Below the pieces are notes generated by a model. That model made no database searches and was not told where the DNA came from. It worked only from the letters and a program-made list of their open reading frames with translations. Position numbers and translations under genes: made by a program. This document shows, one piece after another, positions 53,944-62,833 of a stretch of DNA of 64,000 nt; position 1 is the first letter of the stretch; each line of letters begins with the position of its first letter. The stretch spans positions 124,001 through 188,000 of the forward strand of contig NZ_JAOQNS010000007.1 in assembly GCF_025961475.1 (NCBI RefSeq), in the 5' to 3' direction. This DNA comes from Rhodobium gokarnense. GTDB lineage: Bacteria > Pseudomonadota > Alphaproteobacteria > Rhizobiales > Rhodobiaceae.

Positions 53944-54166
53944 TTTGCCACCCCTGGTTCTCACTGTCCCAAATGGGCCCGTCGTGTCCCGTGGCGGAAC
54001 ATTGCGGGCGCGATTTCTCTTCCCCGCGGGCCTAGCAGCACGTCGCGTGCCAGTTCGGGCCGTGGAACCGGAATTAAGGATAACGGGGTGTTTTCGTTGA
54101 AAAATACCGGCGGCTTTGGCACCTTGCGGATATTCCATTGACGCCGCTCGGGGTGTCATTGCACCG

Positions 54167-54250
54167 GAATCGTACGATTCCCGAAAGGGAGTTGACCAGG
54201 AGGCACTGGTTACAACCCGCGCAATCAAGCGATTGCGCGGGTCTTTTTTT
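54167..54250 (+). ncRNA. Candidate structured small RNA with intrinsic terminator
   Basis: Four structures follow one another: the palindrome GAATCGTACGATTC (54167-54180), the stem TCCC-GAAA-GGGA (54179-54190), ACCAG-GAGGCA-CTGGT (54195-54210) and the terminator CCCGCGCAATC-AAGC-GATTGCGCGGG (54216-54241) with TCTTTTTTT. No plus-strand coding gene ends here, so the terminator needs a transcript of its own. The palindrome includes two GANTC sites. The -35-like TTGACG at 54138 lacks a good -10; the 5' end is unknown. I do not recognise a named sRNA family. The rest of the 53944-54490 gap holds nothing else convincing. Confidence 0.6.
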
Positions 54251-54490
54251 CACCCGGGCAAAGGCCAATGGTTAACGCCGAACGGCTATCTTCCTGATTT
54301 TTCGCGGCTTTTTCTACGGACAAACCCGTAGATCCGGGCCTGCGACGCCGTTTTCTCGCCCAACCGGGTTGACAGGGTGGTGGCGACGGGCACGACATGC
54401 GGCGCGGTCGCGAAAAGCGGGTCCCACGCCCCGGGACACACGCATCGGCGCGCCCGAGAACAAACTCCTCCGCAGGGCCGTTGAGGCCGC

Positions 54491-55270
54491 ATGCGCAATG
54501 AAAGGCAAGACGTGACGCACCGTGAGGACGCGCCGTTCGGCGAGGCGCCGAAAGAGCCGATGTTCAACCTGCCGCCGGTGATCCTCTGGCTCAGCGGATT
54601 TATGGTCGTCATCCATGCGATCCGCGCCTTCCTGCTCGACCAGGTGCAGGATGTCGACGTCATGGTGCTGTTTGCCTTCCTGCCGATGCGCTACGACCCG
54701 GAGATCGCCGCGCGCACCATCTTCCCCGGCGGCGTTGCCGCCGACGTCTGGACCTTCGTCACCTATGGCCTCCTGCACGGCGACTTCATGCATCTCGCCG
54801 TCAACGTGTTCTGGCTGGCGGCCTTCGGCAGCGCCGTCGCCTGGCGCTTCGGCGTGGTGCGGTTCCTCCTGTTCTGTGCCGTGACGACGGTGTTCGGCGC
54901 GCTCGTCCATCTCGGTGCCCATTTCGGCGAGGCGGTGCCGATGATCGGCGCATCGGCCGCGGTCTCCGGTCTGATGGCGGCAGCGGCGCGGTTCGCCTTT
55001 TCCGGTCAGGGCAACATCGCCGGCGGGCGCGGCGACCGGCGCCGCTGGCATCGGCCGGCGCCGTCGCTGATGACGGCGCTCAGCGACCGGCGGGTGTTCG
55101 TGTTCCTGGCCGTCTGGTTCGGCCTCAACATCGTTATCGGGCTCAGCTCCGGCTCGTTCTTCGGCGACGGCACGACGATCGCCTGGGAGGCCCATATCGG
55201 CGGCTTCCTCGCCGGGCTCCTCCTGTTCCCGCTGTTCGACCCGGTGCCACGGGCGTCCGTGGTGTCCTGA
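54491..55270 (+). CDS. Rhomboid family intramembrane serine protease
   Basis: 259 residues with about six membrane segments. The catalytic Ser is in MIGASAAVSGLMAA and the His in WEAHIGGFLAGLL; HGDFMHLAVNVFWL is the typical HxxxN oxyanion helix. Function in the cell unknown. ATG 54491 is used; the conserved part begins near MFNLPP at residue 24, so an internal start is possible. Confidence 0.9.
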   Translation: MRNERQDVTHREDAPFGEAPKEPMFNLPPVILWLSGFMVVIHAIRAFLLDQVQDVDVMVLFAFLPMRYDPEIAARTIFPGGVAADVWTFVTYGLLHGDFMHLAVNVFWLAAFGSAVAWRFGVVRFLLFCAVTTVFGALVHLGAHFGEAVPMIGASAAVSGLMAAAARFAFSGQGNIAGGRGDRRRWHRPAPSLMTALSDRRVFVFLAVWFGLNIVIGLSSGSFFGDGTTIAWEAHIGGFLAGLLLFPLFDPVPRASVVS

Positions 55271-55486
55271 CCGCCGGCCGGCCCTGCATCTCCTGTATTC
55301 CACCGACGTTGCGGACGGCGGCTTGCGTTCGCCCATCGTTATGACATCATTGTGCGATATGCGTCCGTTTGCCGCACTCTGCCGTGCGCGATCGGGCGGG
55401 GCGTGCGCGACACACAATGAAAAACGGCGTCGGGGACCACATCGCGCGCAGCCTTCTTGCCACCGGCGCAAAGGAGGAAGGACTCA

Positions 55487-55918
55487 ATGACCGTAGCCGC
55501 CATTCTATCGGACAAGGGACGCGAGGTGATCACCGCTTCGCCGGAGGCGACGCTGTCGGAGGTCTGCGAAACGCTCGCGGCGCGCAAGATCGGCGCCATC
55601 GTGCTGACGGGAGAGGGCGGCAGCATCGCCGGCATCGTCTCCGAACGCGACGTCGTGCGCGCCGTCGCCAACGGTGGTGCCGGGGCGCTGGAGACCGCGG
55701 CCGCCGACCACATGACGCGGTCGGTCGTCACCTGCAGCCCGCAGGAGACCATCAACGAGGTGATGGAGCGCATGACGCAAGGCCGGTTCCGGCACCTGCC
55801 GGTGATGGAGGGCGGCGCGCTCGTCGGCGTCATCTCGATCGGCGACGTGGTCAAGATCCGCATCGCCATGGCCGAGCAGGAAGCGGCCGAGATGCGCAGC
55901 TACATCACCACGGTCTGA
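55487..55918 (+). CDS. CBS domain pair protein
   Basis: 143 residues formed of two CBS domains (VITASPEATLSEVCETL / IVLTGEGGSIAGIVSERDVVRAV and VVTCSPQETINEVMERMTQGRFRHLPVMEGGALVGVISIGDVVK). These bind adenosine nucleotides and act as energy sensors. Start ATG 55487 has a strong AAGGAGGAAGGA SD. Partner unknown. Confidence 0.92.
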   Translation: MTVAAILSDKGREVITASPEATLSEVCETLAARKIGAIVLTGEGGSIAGIVSERDVVRAVANGGAGALETAAADHMTRSVVTCSPQETINEVMERMTQGRFRHLPVMEGGALVGVISIGDVVKIRIAMAEQEAAEMRSYITTV

Positions 55919-55954
55919 CGGGGCGAGGGACCGGAGGACGTCTGTCGGGCGTCC

Positions 55955-56431
55955 TCAGGATTTGTCCTTGTTGCCGTAGACGACGTCCGGATCGAACAGG
56001 GGCCCGTCCTCCACGACGGTGAGTTCGGTTGCGGGCGTCGGCGCGGTGCCGACAGGCACGGCGCGGAAAAAGCACGACCGGTAGCCGAGGTGGCAGGAGG
56101 CGCCGGAGCCTTCCACGTGGACGCGGACCAGGATGACGTCCTGATCGCAGTCGGTGCGCATCTCGACAAGCTTCTGGACCGAGCCGGAGGTGGCGCCCTT
56201 GTGCCAGCGCTCGGCGCGCGAGCGGCTCCAGTAGACCGCCTCGCCGATCTCAATCGTCTCGGCCAGGGTTTCCCGGCTCATATGCGCGAACATCAGCACC
56301 GCACCGCTGTCGGCATCGACTGTGATGCAGGGGATGAGGCCGTCGGCGTCGAATTTCGGCGCGAAGGTCGTTCCCTTTTCCACCGCGTCTTTCGAGGCTC
56401 TTTCGGCGAACGGGCTGGAGGTCTCGGTCAT
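55955..56431 (-). CDS. hisI: Phosphoribosyl-AMP cyclohydrolase
   Basis: 158 residues. Metal-binding motifs WSRSRAERWHKGATSG, TDCDQDVILV and HVEGSGASCH match HisI, which opens the adenine ring of PR-AMP in histidine synthesis (third step). The hisE part is not fused. Other his genes are not nearby. Start ATG 56431. A cluster of GANTC sites lies upstream. Confidence 0.93.
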   Translation of the reverse strand: MTETSSPFAERASKDAVEKGTTFAPKFDADGLIPCITVDADSGAVLMFAHMSRETLAETIEIGEAVYWSRSRAERWHKGATSGSVQKLVEMRTDCDQDVILVRVHVEGSGASCHLGYRSCFFRAVPVGTAPTPATELTVVEDGPLFDPDVVYGNKDKS

Positions 56432-56486
56432 GTCGGATCCATCGGTTCTGCAATGCCGGGACCATAGAGGACACGGCCAAGGATTT

Positions 56487-56746
56487 GAATCACCTTCCGT
56501 GGGTATCCCGTTGGCGGCGAATCGGTTTCTGGCGGTGCGCTTAAGGGCGCGGGTTAGCGGGAAGTTCGGACAGGTCGATTCAATGCTTCGTCGTAACGCC
56601 CTCAGGCAGAATCGGAAATCGGGACGGGCAAGGGGGCGGTGGACCGGCCGGTCTTCACAAATCGATTCAAGCCGATTCAGGAAAGCATCCGAACGCCCTC
56701 GGCATACAGCGGATTTCCTCCGTGCCTAAAGGTCGGGAGTTGATTC
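56487..56746. promoter_or_regulatory. Cluster of seven GANTC (CcrM) sites upstream of hisI
   Basis: GANTC occurs at 56487-56491, 56519-56523, 56577-56581, 56609-56613, 56664-56668, 56674-56678 and 56742-56746: seven in 260 bp, where one would be expected by chance in a balanced sequence, fewer at high G+C. The 56432-56916 gap otherwise shows no gene I can support. It lies between the folE stop and the hisI start. Confidence 0.55.
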
Positions 56747-56916
56747 AACGCAGGCGGCGAGCCGGCTGTCTCGGCTGACCTTTTTCCACTGGGGCCCGTG
56801 TTGGTCCGCCGTGGCGATCATCGGCGCGTTCCGCCGACCGCCTCCCGGCATGGGTCGTCGCGCGCCGGGCCGATGGCCCGGCGGCGCCTGTCCGCAGTGT
56901 CGGTGTTTCGGACGGC

Positions 56917-57558
56917 CTATTTGCCGGAGCGGACCAGGGTCAGGAACCGCACCTGTTCGGTCGGGTCGTCCTGGAAGACGCCGGTGAACTGGCTGGTGAT
57001 CGTCGACACGCCCGGCTTCTGCACGCCGCGCAGGGACATGCACTGGTGCTCGGCCTCCAGCATCACGGCGACGCCGCGCGGCTTCAGGGTCTCGTCGATG
57101 GCGCCGATGATCTGGGCGGTGAGGTTTTCCTGGGTCTGCATGCGCCGGGCAAAGACGTCGACGACGCGGGCGAGCTTGGAGAGCCCGACGACCCCTTCGC
57201 TCGGATAGTAGGCGATGTGGGCCTTGCCGACGAAGGGCACCAGGTGGTGCTCGCAATGGGAATAGAACGGGATGTCGCGCACGAGGATGATGTCCTCGTA
57301 GCCGCCGACCTCGTCGAAGGTGCGCTCAAGGGCGTCTTCGGCATGCTCGTTGTAGCCGCGATAGAATTCCTCGAAGGCCTTGGCGACGCGCTTGGGCGTA
57401 TCCACAAGACCCTCGCGGTCCGGGTTGTCGCCGGCCCAGGCAATGAGGGTGCGAACGGCGGCTTCGGCTTCCTCGCGGGTCGGGCGCCGGACCGGCTCCA
57501 GCGCGACTTCCTTCTCGTCCGCGGGGCGAAGCGACTTAACGATGGCGTCCATGGGCAT
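56917..57558 (-). CDS. folE: GTP cyclohydrolase I
   Basis: 213 residues. Zn ligands Cys and His in [22 protein letters not shown] and Cys in [21 protein letters not shown] and MLEAEHQ are FolE hallmarks. It makes dihydroneopterin triphosphate for folate and tetrahydrobiopterin-like cofactors. The N-terminus [16 protein letters not shown] has two near Met; either start is possible. Confidence 0.94.
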   Translation of the reverse strand: MPMDAIVKSLRPADEKEVALEPVRRPTREEAEAAVRTLIAWAGDNPDREGLVDTPKRVAKAFEEFYRGYNEHAEDALERTFDEVGGYEDIILVRDIPFYSHCEHHLVPFVGKAHIAYYPSEGVVGLSKLARVVDVFARRMQTQENLTAQIIGAIDETLKPRGVAVMLEAEHQCMSLRGVQKPGVSTITSQFTGVFQDDPTEQVRFLTLVRSGK

Positions 57559-57807
57559 GTCTCTGGGCTGACCTATCAGAACCTAGCTACGGGAGATGAC
57601 GTCCATTGGACCTGTCGACGGCAGCGGTTTCATTGATATCGCTCCTTCCTCCCACATTTATATGGTCGGTGACCGGAGCGGCAACGACCACTATATTATG
57701 TTTCGGCATCGATGACGAATGCGCAATCCCGTCCGTCACCCCGAAACCGCTTCCGTTATATAGGACTTGCTAAAATAATTGGAAGCGCCGAACCGCTGCG
57801 AAACGGC

Positions 57808-58254
57808 ATGCTTGATACTGTCTACAACGAAAAGATCCTCGAATTCGCCGGCAATATCCCGCGATTGGGGCGGCTTGACGACCCCGACGCCACGGCGACC
57901 GCCCATTCGCGCCTGTGCGGCTCGACCGTGACCGTCGATATCCGCATGACCGACGGCGCGGTCAGCGATTTCGCCCATGACGTGAAGGCCTGCGCGCTCG
58001 GCCAGGCCTCCAGCTCGATCATGGCGCGGCACGTGATCGGCGCCACCGGCGACGAGTTGCGCCAGGTGCGCGATGAGATGAAAGCGATGCTGAAGGAGAA
58101 CGGCGCGCCGCCGTCCGGCAAATGGGCCGATCTCGCCTATCTGGAGCCGGTCCGCGACTACCGCGCCCGGCACACCTCCACGATGCTGACGTTCAATGCC
58201 GTCGTCGATGCGGTGGAGCAGATCGAGGCGGCAGAAGAAGCCAAAAAATCGTGA
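57808..58254 (+). CDS. Iron-sulfur cluster scaffold-like protein (IscU/SufU superfamily)
   Basis: 148 residues from ATG 57808 (MLDTVYNEKILEFAGNIPRLG). AHSRLCGSTVTVDIRM has the first Cys, DVKACALGQASSSIM the second. At the place of the third scaffold Cys it reads ARHTSTMLTFNAVVDA, without Cys. So it may bind a cluster differently, or be a relative with another role. An upstream extension of the frame is non-coding. The stop overlaps the yidD start (GTGA). Confidence 0.83.
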   Translation: MLDTVYNEKILEFAGNIPRLGRLDDPDATATAHSRLCGSTVTVDIRMTDGAVSDFAHDVKACALGQASSSIMARHVIGATGDELRQVRDEMKAMLKENGAPPSGKWADLAYLEPVRDYRARHTSTMLTFNAVVDAVEQIEAAEEAKKS

Positions 58255-58562
58255 TCGGAACGCTGCCGCGGCGCGGCGCGCGCGCGCTCATCCGCGTCTA
58301 CCAGGTGACGCTTTCGGCGCTGATGGGCCGGCAATGCCGGCACCTGCCGACCTGCTCGTCCTATGCGGATACCGCGATCGACCGCTACGGCCTGTGGGCC
58401 GGCGGCTGGATGGCGCTCGCCCGCATCCTCAGGTGCAATCCCTGGGGCTCCAGCGGCTTCGATCCGGTGCCCGAACGCCTGCCGAATGCCGGGCGCTGGT
58501 ACGCGCCCTGGCGCTATGCGCAGTGGACGGGAAAACATATCGACCCGGCGACGCGGCTTTGA
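58251..58562 (+). CDS. yidD: Membrane protein insertion efficiency factor YidD
   Basis: 103 residues. ALMGRQCRHLPTCSSYADTAIDRYGLWAGGWMALARILRCNPW is the YidD core with its conserved Cys. It aids YidC-dependent insertion of inner-membrane proteins. Start GTG 58251 overlaps the scaffold gene stop; in most bacteria yidD lies with rpmH-rnpA, so this location is different, as is common in Alphaproteobacteria. Confidence 0.9.
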   Translation: MIGTLPRRGARALIRVYQVTLSALMGRQCRHLPTCSSYADTAIDRYGLWAGGWMALARILRCNPWGSSGFDPVPERLPNAGRWYAPWRYAQWTGKHIDPATRL

Positions 58563-58584
58563 CCCGCTCGATTGCGGCTCCCGG

Positions 58585-59418
58585 CTAGATAAGCACGATG
58601 TCGTTGGGCAGGTGGGAGATTTTCGCGTCCTCGATGGTCAGCACGTTGCCGTCGCCGAAATCGATGGTGACGTCGCCACCGGACTCCGCCGCCATCGCGA
58701 TGACGTCGTCGATGGTGGTGCCGTCGGCAACGTCGATGGCGATCGTGTCGGTGTTGTTCTGGAAGTCCCTGATGATGTCGCTGTCGCCGGTCTCGCTGTC
58801 ATAGACGAAGCGGTCCGCGCCCCAGCCGCCCCACAGCGCATCGTCGCCGGCGCCGCCGTTGAGAACGTCGCTGTGGGCGCCGCCGGACAGCTTGTCGTCG
58901 CCGGTGCCGCCATAGAGCGTATCGGCGCCATTGTTGCCATCGAGGCGGTCGTTACCCTTGTTGCCGCTGAGGAAATCGCTGCCGCGGTGGCCGGCCAGCC
59001 GGTCGGCGCCGCCATGGCCGCGGATGTCGTCGTCGCCGCGAAGCCCGAAGAGGCGGTTGCGGCCGCTGTTGCCGATGAGGAGGTCGTCGCCGTCGGAGCC
59101 GGTGGCGTTCTCGATCGAGTGCAGGTCGTCATGGCCGCCCCAGCCGTCGATCGCCTCGCGGGACGACAGGTTCACGGTGACGCCGTCGGCCGAGGGATCG
59201 TCGCGGTAGCTGGCCATATCGAGGCCGAAGCCGCCATAGAGGTCGTCGTTGCCGGCACCGCCTTCCAGCCGGTCGGCGCCGGGGCCGCCGAAGAGGTCGT
59301 CCGAGGCGCCGAAGCCGAACAGCTTATCGTCGCCGAAAAGCCCGAACAGCCTGTCGGAATGGCTGGTGCCGTTGAGGGTGTTGTTGCCGAGATTGCCGAC
59401 TTTGATGGTCACGGTCAT
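58585..59418 (-). CDS. RTX (hemolysin-type) calcium-binding protein, copy A
   Basis: 277 residues, almost all RTX: about ten GGxGxDxLx-type nonapeptides (LFGGPGADRLEGG, IRGHGGADRLAGH, LYGGTGDDKLSGG and others) interrupted by SYRDDPSADGVTVNLSS. The C-terminus carries NTDTIAIDVADGTT and SGGDVTIDFGDGNVLTIED, shared with copy B, likely a type I secretion signal. There is no enzymatic domain. AAGGAG abuts the ATG at 59418, an unusually short spacing. No T1SS genes are near. Confidence 0.87.
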   Translation of the reverse strand: MTVTIKVGNLGNNTLNGTSHSDRLFGLFGDDKLFGFGASDDLFGGPGADRLEGGAGNDDLYGGFGLDMASYRDDPSADGVTVNLSSREAIDGWGGHDDLHSIENATGSDGDDLLIGNSGRNRLFGLRGDDDIRGHGGADRLAGHRGSDFLSGNKGNDRLDGNNGADTLYGGTGDDKLSGGAHSDVLNGGAGDDALWGGWGADRFVYDSETGDSDIIRDFQNNTDTIAIDVADGTTIDDVIAMAAESGGDVTIDFGDGNVLTIEDAKISHLPNDIVLI

Positions 59419-59498
59419 CTCCTTGCGGTCGCCACGGTCAGGATCGGGACTCTAGCCCCGCCATGCGGCCGCACGATGGCGGCCGCGGGAGCGCGGGA

Positions 59499-60380
59499 TC
59501 AGACCAGCACCAGATCGTTGGAGAGGTGCGAGATTTTGGTGTCCTCGATGGTCAGCACATTGCCGCTGCCGAAATCGATGACGACATCGCCGCCGGATTC
59601 CGTCGCCATCGCGATCACGTCGTCGATCGTGGTGCCGGCGTTGACATTGATCTCGATGGTGTCGGTGTTGTTCTGGAAGTCGTGAATGTCGTCGCGATCG
59701 CCGGAAAAGCTGTTGTAGACGAAGCGGTCGTTGCCGCTGCCGCCCCACATGTCGTCATTGCCGGTGCCGCCGTTCACGGTGTCCTTGTGGGCGCCGCCAA
59801 AGAGCGAGTCCTTGCCGTTGCCGCCATAGAGGGTGTCGCTGCCGCGTTCGCCTTCGAGGCGGTCGTTGCCCTTGTTGCCGTTGAGGAAGTCGTTGCCGCG
59901 GTCGCCGAACAGGCGGTCGCTGCCGTCATTGCCGTAGATGTCGTCGTCGCCGCGGGCGCCGTCGAGGGTGTCGCCCCGGCCGTTGCCGCGGATCAGGTCG
60001 TCGCCGCCGAGGCCGGTGATGACGTTGCGGACATTGTTGCCGATGAGGTTGTCGTCACCCCAGGAGCCGGCGATGTCCTCGATGGAAAACAGCTTGTCGC
60101 GGGTGCCCCAGCCGTCCGTGGCAGTGCCGGAGGCGAGATTGACGGTGACGCCGTCGGCGGTCGGGTCGTCCCGGTAGCTGGCAAGGTCCGCGCCGCGGTC
60201 GCCATACAGGTAGTCGTGGCCGTAGCCGCCTTCCAGGTGGTCATTGCCGCGGCCGCCATAGAGATTGTCGGCGCCGCCATTGCCGTAGAGCGTGTCGCTG
60301 GCCCAGTAGCCGTAGATGTCGTCGGCCTGCCAGGTGCCCTCGATGATGTCGCTGGCGTTCGTCCCTAAGATGATCGGCAT
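59499..60380 (-). CDS. RTX (hemolysin-type) calcium-binding protein, copy B
   Basis: 293 residues from ATG 60380 (MPIILGTNASDIIEGTW) with AAGGACAGGATCG upstream. RTX nonapeptides (LYGGRGNDHLEGG, LFGDRGNDFLNG, LYGGNGKDSLFGG) and a C-terminal half that matches copy A block by block: SYRDDPTADGVTVNLAS, NNTDTIEINVNAGTTIDDVIAMATESGGDV and VLTIEDTKISHLSND. The two genes, 80 bp apart on one strand, are tandem duplicates. Likely a secreted surface or extracellular protein; no enzyme domain. Confidence 0.87.
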   Translation of the reverse strand: MPIILGTNASDIIEGTWQADDIYGYWASDTLYGNGGADNLYGGRGNDHLEGGYGHDYLYGDRGADLASYRDDPTADGVTVNLASGTATDGWGTRDKLFSIEDIAGSWGDDNLIGNNVRNVITGLGGDDLIRGNGRGDTLDGARGDDDIYGNDGSDRLFGDRGNDFLNGNKGNDRLEGERGSDTLYGGNGKDSLFGGAHKDTVNGGTGNDDMWGGSGNDRFVYNSFSGDRDDIHDFQNNTDTIEINVNAGTTIDDVIAMATESGGDVVIDFGSGNVLTIEDTKISHLSNDLVLV

Positions 60381-60722
60381 CGATCCTGTCCTTTCAAATG
60401 TCCAACCAATGCCCCTTGGGGATGGTGCTATCGGCGCAATATGCGGCCCTATGATGGCAAGGATAGCGGGCGCCGCTGAACCTGCGGTGAACGGTGTATC
60501 CGCTGGCGACAAGAGCCGGGACCGGCGCTGGCGGCCATGTCCGGAACCCGGGAGCCTTGCGAAAACGGGTCCGATTCATTAGGTGATTGGGTCGCAAGAA
60601 CCGGGCCTTTCTCCCGCCCGCCGCGATTCGTCTCGGATCCGCCGCCGGCACCAAGGGCCCCGACAGACGACCCCCAATCCGCTTACCTGCAATCGTAGGC
60701 AGCGAGTGAGCAGGAGAATGCT
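60381..60722. other. Divergent gap between RTX copy B and thrS
   Basis: 342 bp carrying the leaders of both genes. I looked for a T-box or another riboswitch ahead of thrS and saw none; no gene or strong hairpin is visible. The ribosome site AGGAGAATGCT precedes the thrS ATG. Confidence 0.6.
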
Positions 60723-62696
60723 ATGATTTCCCTGACCTTTCCGGACGAGTCCCAGCGCGCGTTCCAGCCCGGCATTTCCGGGCTCGAGATCGCCGAGGGC
60801 ATTTCCAAGTCTCTGGCCAAGAAGGCGGTCGCCGTCGCGCTCGACGGCAGGCTCGCCGATCTGTCCGAGCCCATCACCGAAGACGCCAGGATCGAGATCG
60901 TCACCCGCGACGACGACCGGGCGCTGGAGATGATCCGCCACGACGCCGCCCATGTGATGGCCGAGGCCGTGCAGGAGCTCTATCCGGGCACCCAGGTCAC
61001 CATCGGCCCGGTGATCGAGAACGGCTTCTATTACGACTTCCACCGCAACGAGCCGTTCACCCCGGAGGACCTGCCGAAGATCGAGGCAAAGATGCGCGAG
61101 ATTATCCAGCGCGATGCCCCGTTCACCAAGGAGGTCTGGAGCCGCGACAAGGCCAAGGCCTATTTCCGCGACCAGGGCGAGAACTTCAAGGTCGAACTCA
61201 TCGATGCGATCCCGGACGGCGAGGACGTCAAGATCTACCGCCAGGGCGAGTGGCTGGACCTTTGCCGCGGCCCGCACCTGCCGTCGACCGGCAAGGTCGG
61301 TCCGGCCTTCAAGCTGATGAAGGTGGCCGGCGCCTATTGGCGCGGCGATTCCAACAACCAGATGCTGTCGCGCATCTACGGCACCGCCTGGACCAACGAG
61401 AAGGACCTGAAGGCCTATCTGCATCTCCTGGAAGAAGCCGAGAAGCGCGACCATCGCCGGCTCGGCCGGGAGATGGACCTGTTCCATTTCCAGGAGGAGG
61501 GGCCGGGCGTCGTGTTCTGGCACGCCAAGGGCTGGCAGCTGTTCCAGAGCCTCGTCTCCTATATGCGCCGGCGGTTGGAAGAGGACTATGACGAGGTCAA
61601 CGCGCCGCAGATCCTGAACAAGGAGCTGTGGGAGATTTCCGGCCACTGGGAATGGTACCGGGAGAACATGTTCCAGGTGCAGTCGGCCGGCGACGATGCC
61701 GAGGACAAGCGCATCTTCGCGCTGAAGCCGATGAACTGTCCGGGCCACGTGCAAATCTTCAAGCATGGGTTGAAGAGTTACCGCGATCTGCCTTTAAGGC
61801 TTGCAGAATTCGGCGTCGTCCACCGCTACGAGCCGTCCGGTGCCATGCACGGGCTGATGCGCGTGCGCGGCTTTACCCAGGACGACGCCCATGTCTTTTG
61901 CACCGAGGACCAACTCGCCGACGAGTGCATGAAGATCAACGACCTGATCCTCACCACCTACGCCGATTTCGGCTTCGACGAGATCGTCGTCAAGCTGTCG
62001 ACACGGCCGGAGAAACGCGTCGGCTCGGACGAGAGCTGGGACCACGCCGAAGAGGTGATGACCGAGGTCCTGGAGCGGATCGCGGCGCAGTCGGACGGGC
62101 GCATCAAGACCGGCATCAATCCGGGCGAGGGTGCGTTCTACGGGCCGAAGTTCGAATACACCCTGCGCGATGCCATCGGCCGGGAATGGCAGTGCGGCAC
62201 CACCCAGGTCGACTTCAACCTGCCGGAGCGCTTCGGCGCCTTCTACATCGATTCCGACGGCGAGAAGAAATATCCGGTCATGGTGCACCGGGCGATCTGC
62301 GGCTCCATGGAGCGCTTCCTCGGCATTTTGATCGAGAACCATGCGGGCCACTTTCCGCTGTGGCTGGCGCCGAAGCAGGTGGTGGTCACCACCATCACCT
62401 CCGATGCCGACGATTACGCGCGCGAGGTGTACCAGCGGGCCCGCGCCGCCGGGCTCCGGGCCGAGCTCGATCTCCGCAACGAGAAGATCAACTACAAGGT
62501 CCGCGAGCACAGCCTTGCCAAGGTGCCGGTGATCCTCGTCTGCGGTAAGCGCGAGGCGGAGGAGCACACCGTCAACATCCGCCGGCTCGGCTCCAAGGAC
62601 CAGACGGCGCTGCCGCTCGCCGAGGCGCTGGAGGTGCTCGGCGAGGAGGCCGTGCCGCCGGACCAGCGCATGGAGCGCAAACTGGCCGCAGAGTAA
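60723..62696 (+). CDS. thrS: Threonine--tRNA ligase
   Basis: 657 residues, the usual length. N-terminal TGS domain, then the editing domain with its HxxxH ([10 protein letters not shown]) and the Cys-His pair, and the class II catalytic core with Zn ligands in MNCPGHVQI (Cys), [18 protein letters not shown] (His) and [14 protein letters not shown] (His). The C-terminal anticodon-binding domain ends [13 protein letters not shown] 60723 has AGGAGAATGCT upstream. Confidence 0.96.
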   Translation: MISLTFPDESQRAFQPGISGLEIAEGISKSLAKKAVAVALDGRLADLSEPITEDARIEIVTRDDDRALEMIRHDAAHVMAEAVQELYPGTQVTIGPVIENGFYYDFHRNEPFTPEDLPKIEAKMREIIQRDAPFTKEVWSRDKAKAYFRDQGENFKVELIDAIPDGEDVKIYRQGEWLDLCRGPHLPSTGKVGPAFKLMKVAGAYWRGDSNNQMLSRIYGTAWTNEKDLKAYLHLLEEAEKRDHRRLGREMDLFHFQEEGPGVVFWHAKGWQLFQSLVSYMRRRLEEDYDEVNAPQILNKELWEISGHWEWYRENMFQVQSAGDDAEDKRIFALKPMNCPGHVQIFKHGLKSYRDLPLRLAEFGVVHRYEPSGAMHGLMRVRGFTQDDAHVFCTEDQLADECMKINDLILTTYADFGFDEIVVKLSTRPEKRVGSDESWDHAEEVMTEVLERIAAQSDGRIKTGINPGEGAFYGPKFEYTLRDAIGREWQCGTTQVDFNLPERFGAFYIDSDGEKKYPVMVHRAICGSMERFLGILIENHAGHFPLWLAPKQVVVTTITSDADDYAREVYQRARAAGLRAELDLRNEKINYKVREHSLAKVPVILVCGKREAEEHTVNIRRLGSKDQTALPLAEALEVLGEEAVPPDQRMERKLAAE

Positions 62697-62717
62697 GGCG
62701 AAATGTCACGCTGCGCA

Positions 62718-62749
62718 GCTGTGCGACTGACATGAGGCTGTCGCACAGC
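62718..62749 (+). terminator. Possible thrS terminator hairpin
   Basis: GCTGTGCGAC (62718-62727) and GTCGCACAGC (62740-62749) form a perfect 10-bp stem 22 bp after the thrS stop. The following sequence is only mildly T-rich, so termination strength is uncertain. Confidence 0.45.
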
Positions 62750-62833
62750 CAGCGTTAGTTTGCCGTTTTGTCCTTACCTTTCGAATCGTCCCGGCAGTCG
62801 GTTTTCGCCGGGGCGGTTTGCGGGAGTGCGCAG

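Noticed and set aside
54116-54331. 71-codon plus-strand frame over the candidate small RNA
   Set aside because: It runs straight through the terminator hairpin and T-tract and has no SD, so a non-coding RNA is the better reading.
60570-60722. T-box or threonine attenuator ahead of thrS
   Set aside because: No specifier loop, T-box sequence or terminator hairpin is present in the leader; such elements are rare in Alphaproteobacteria.
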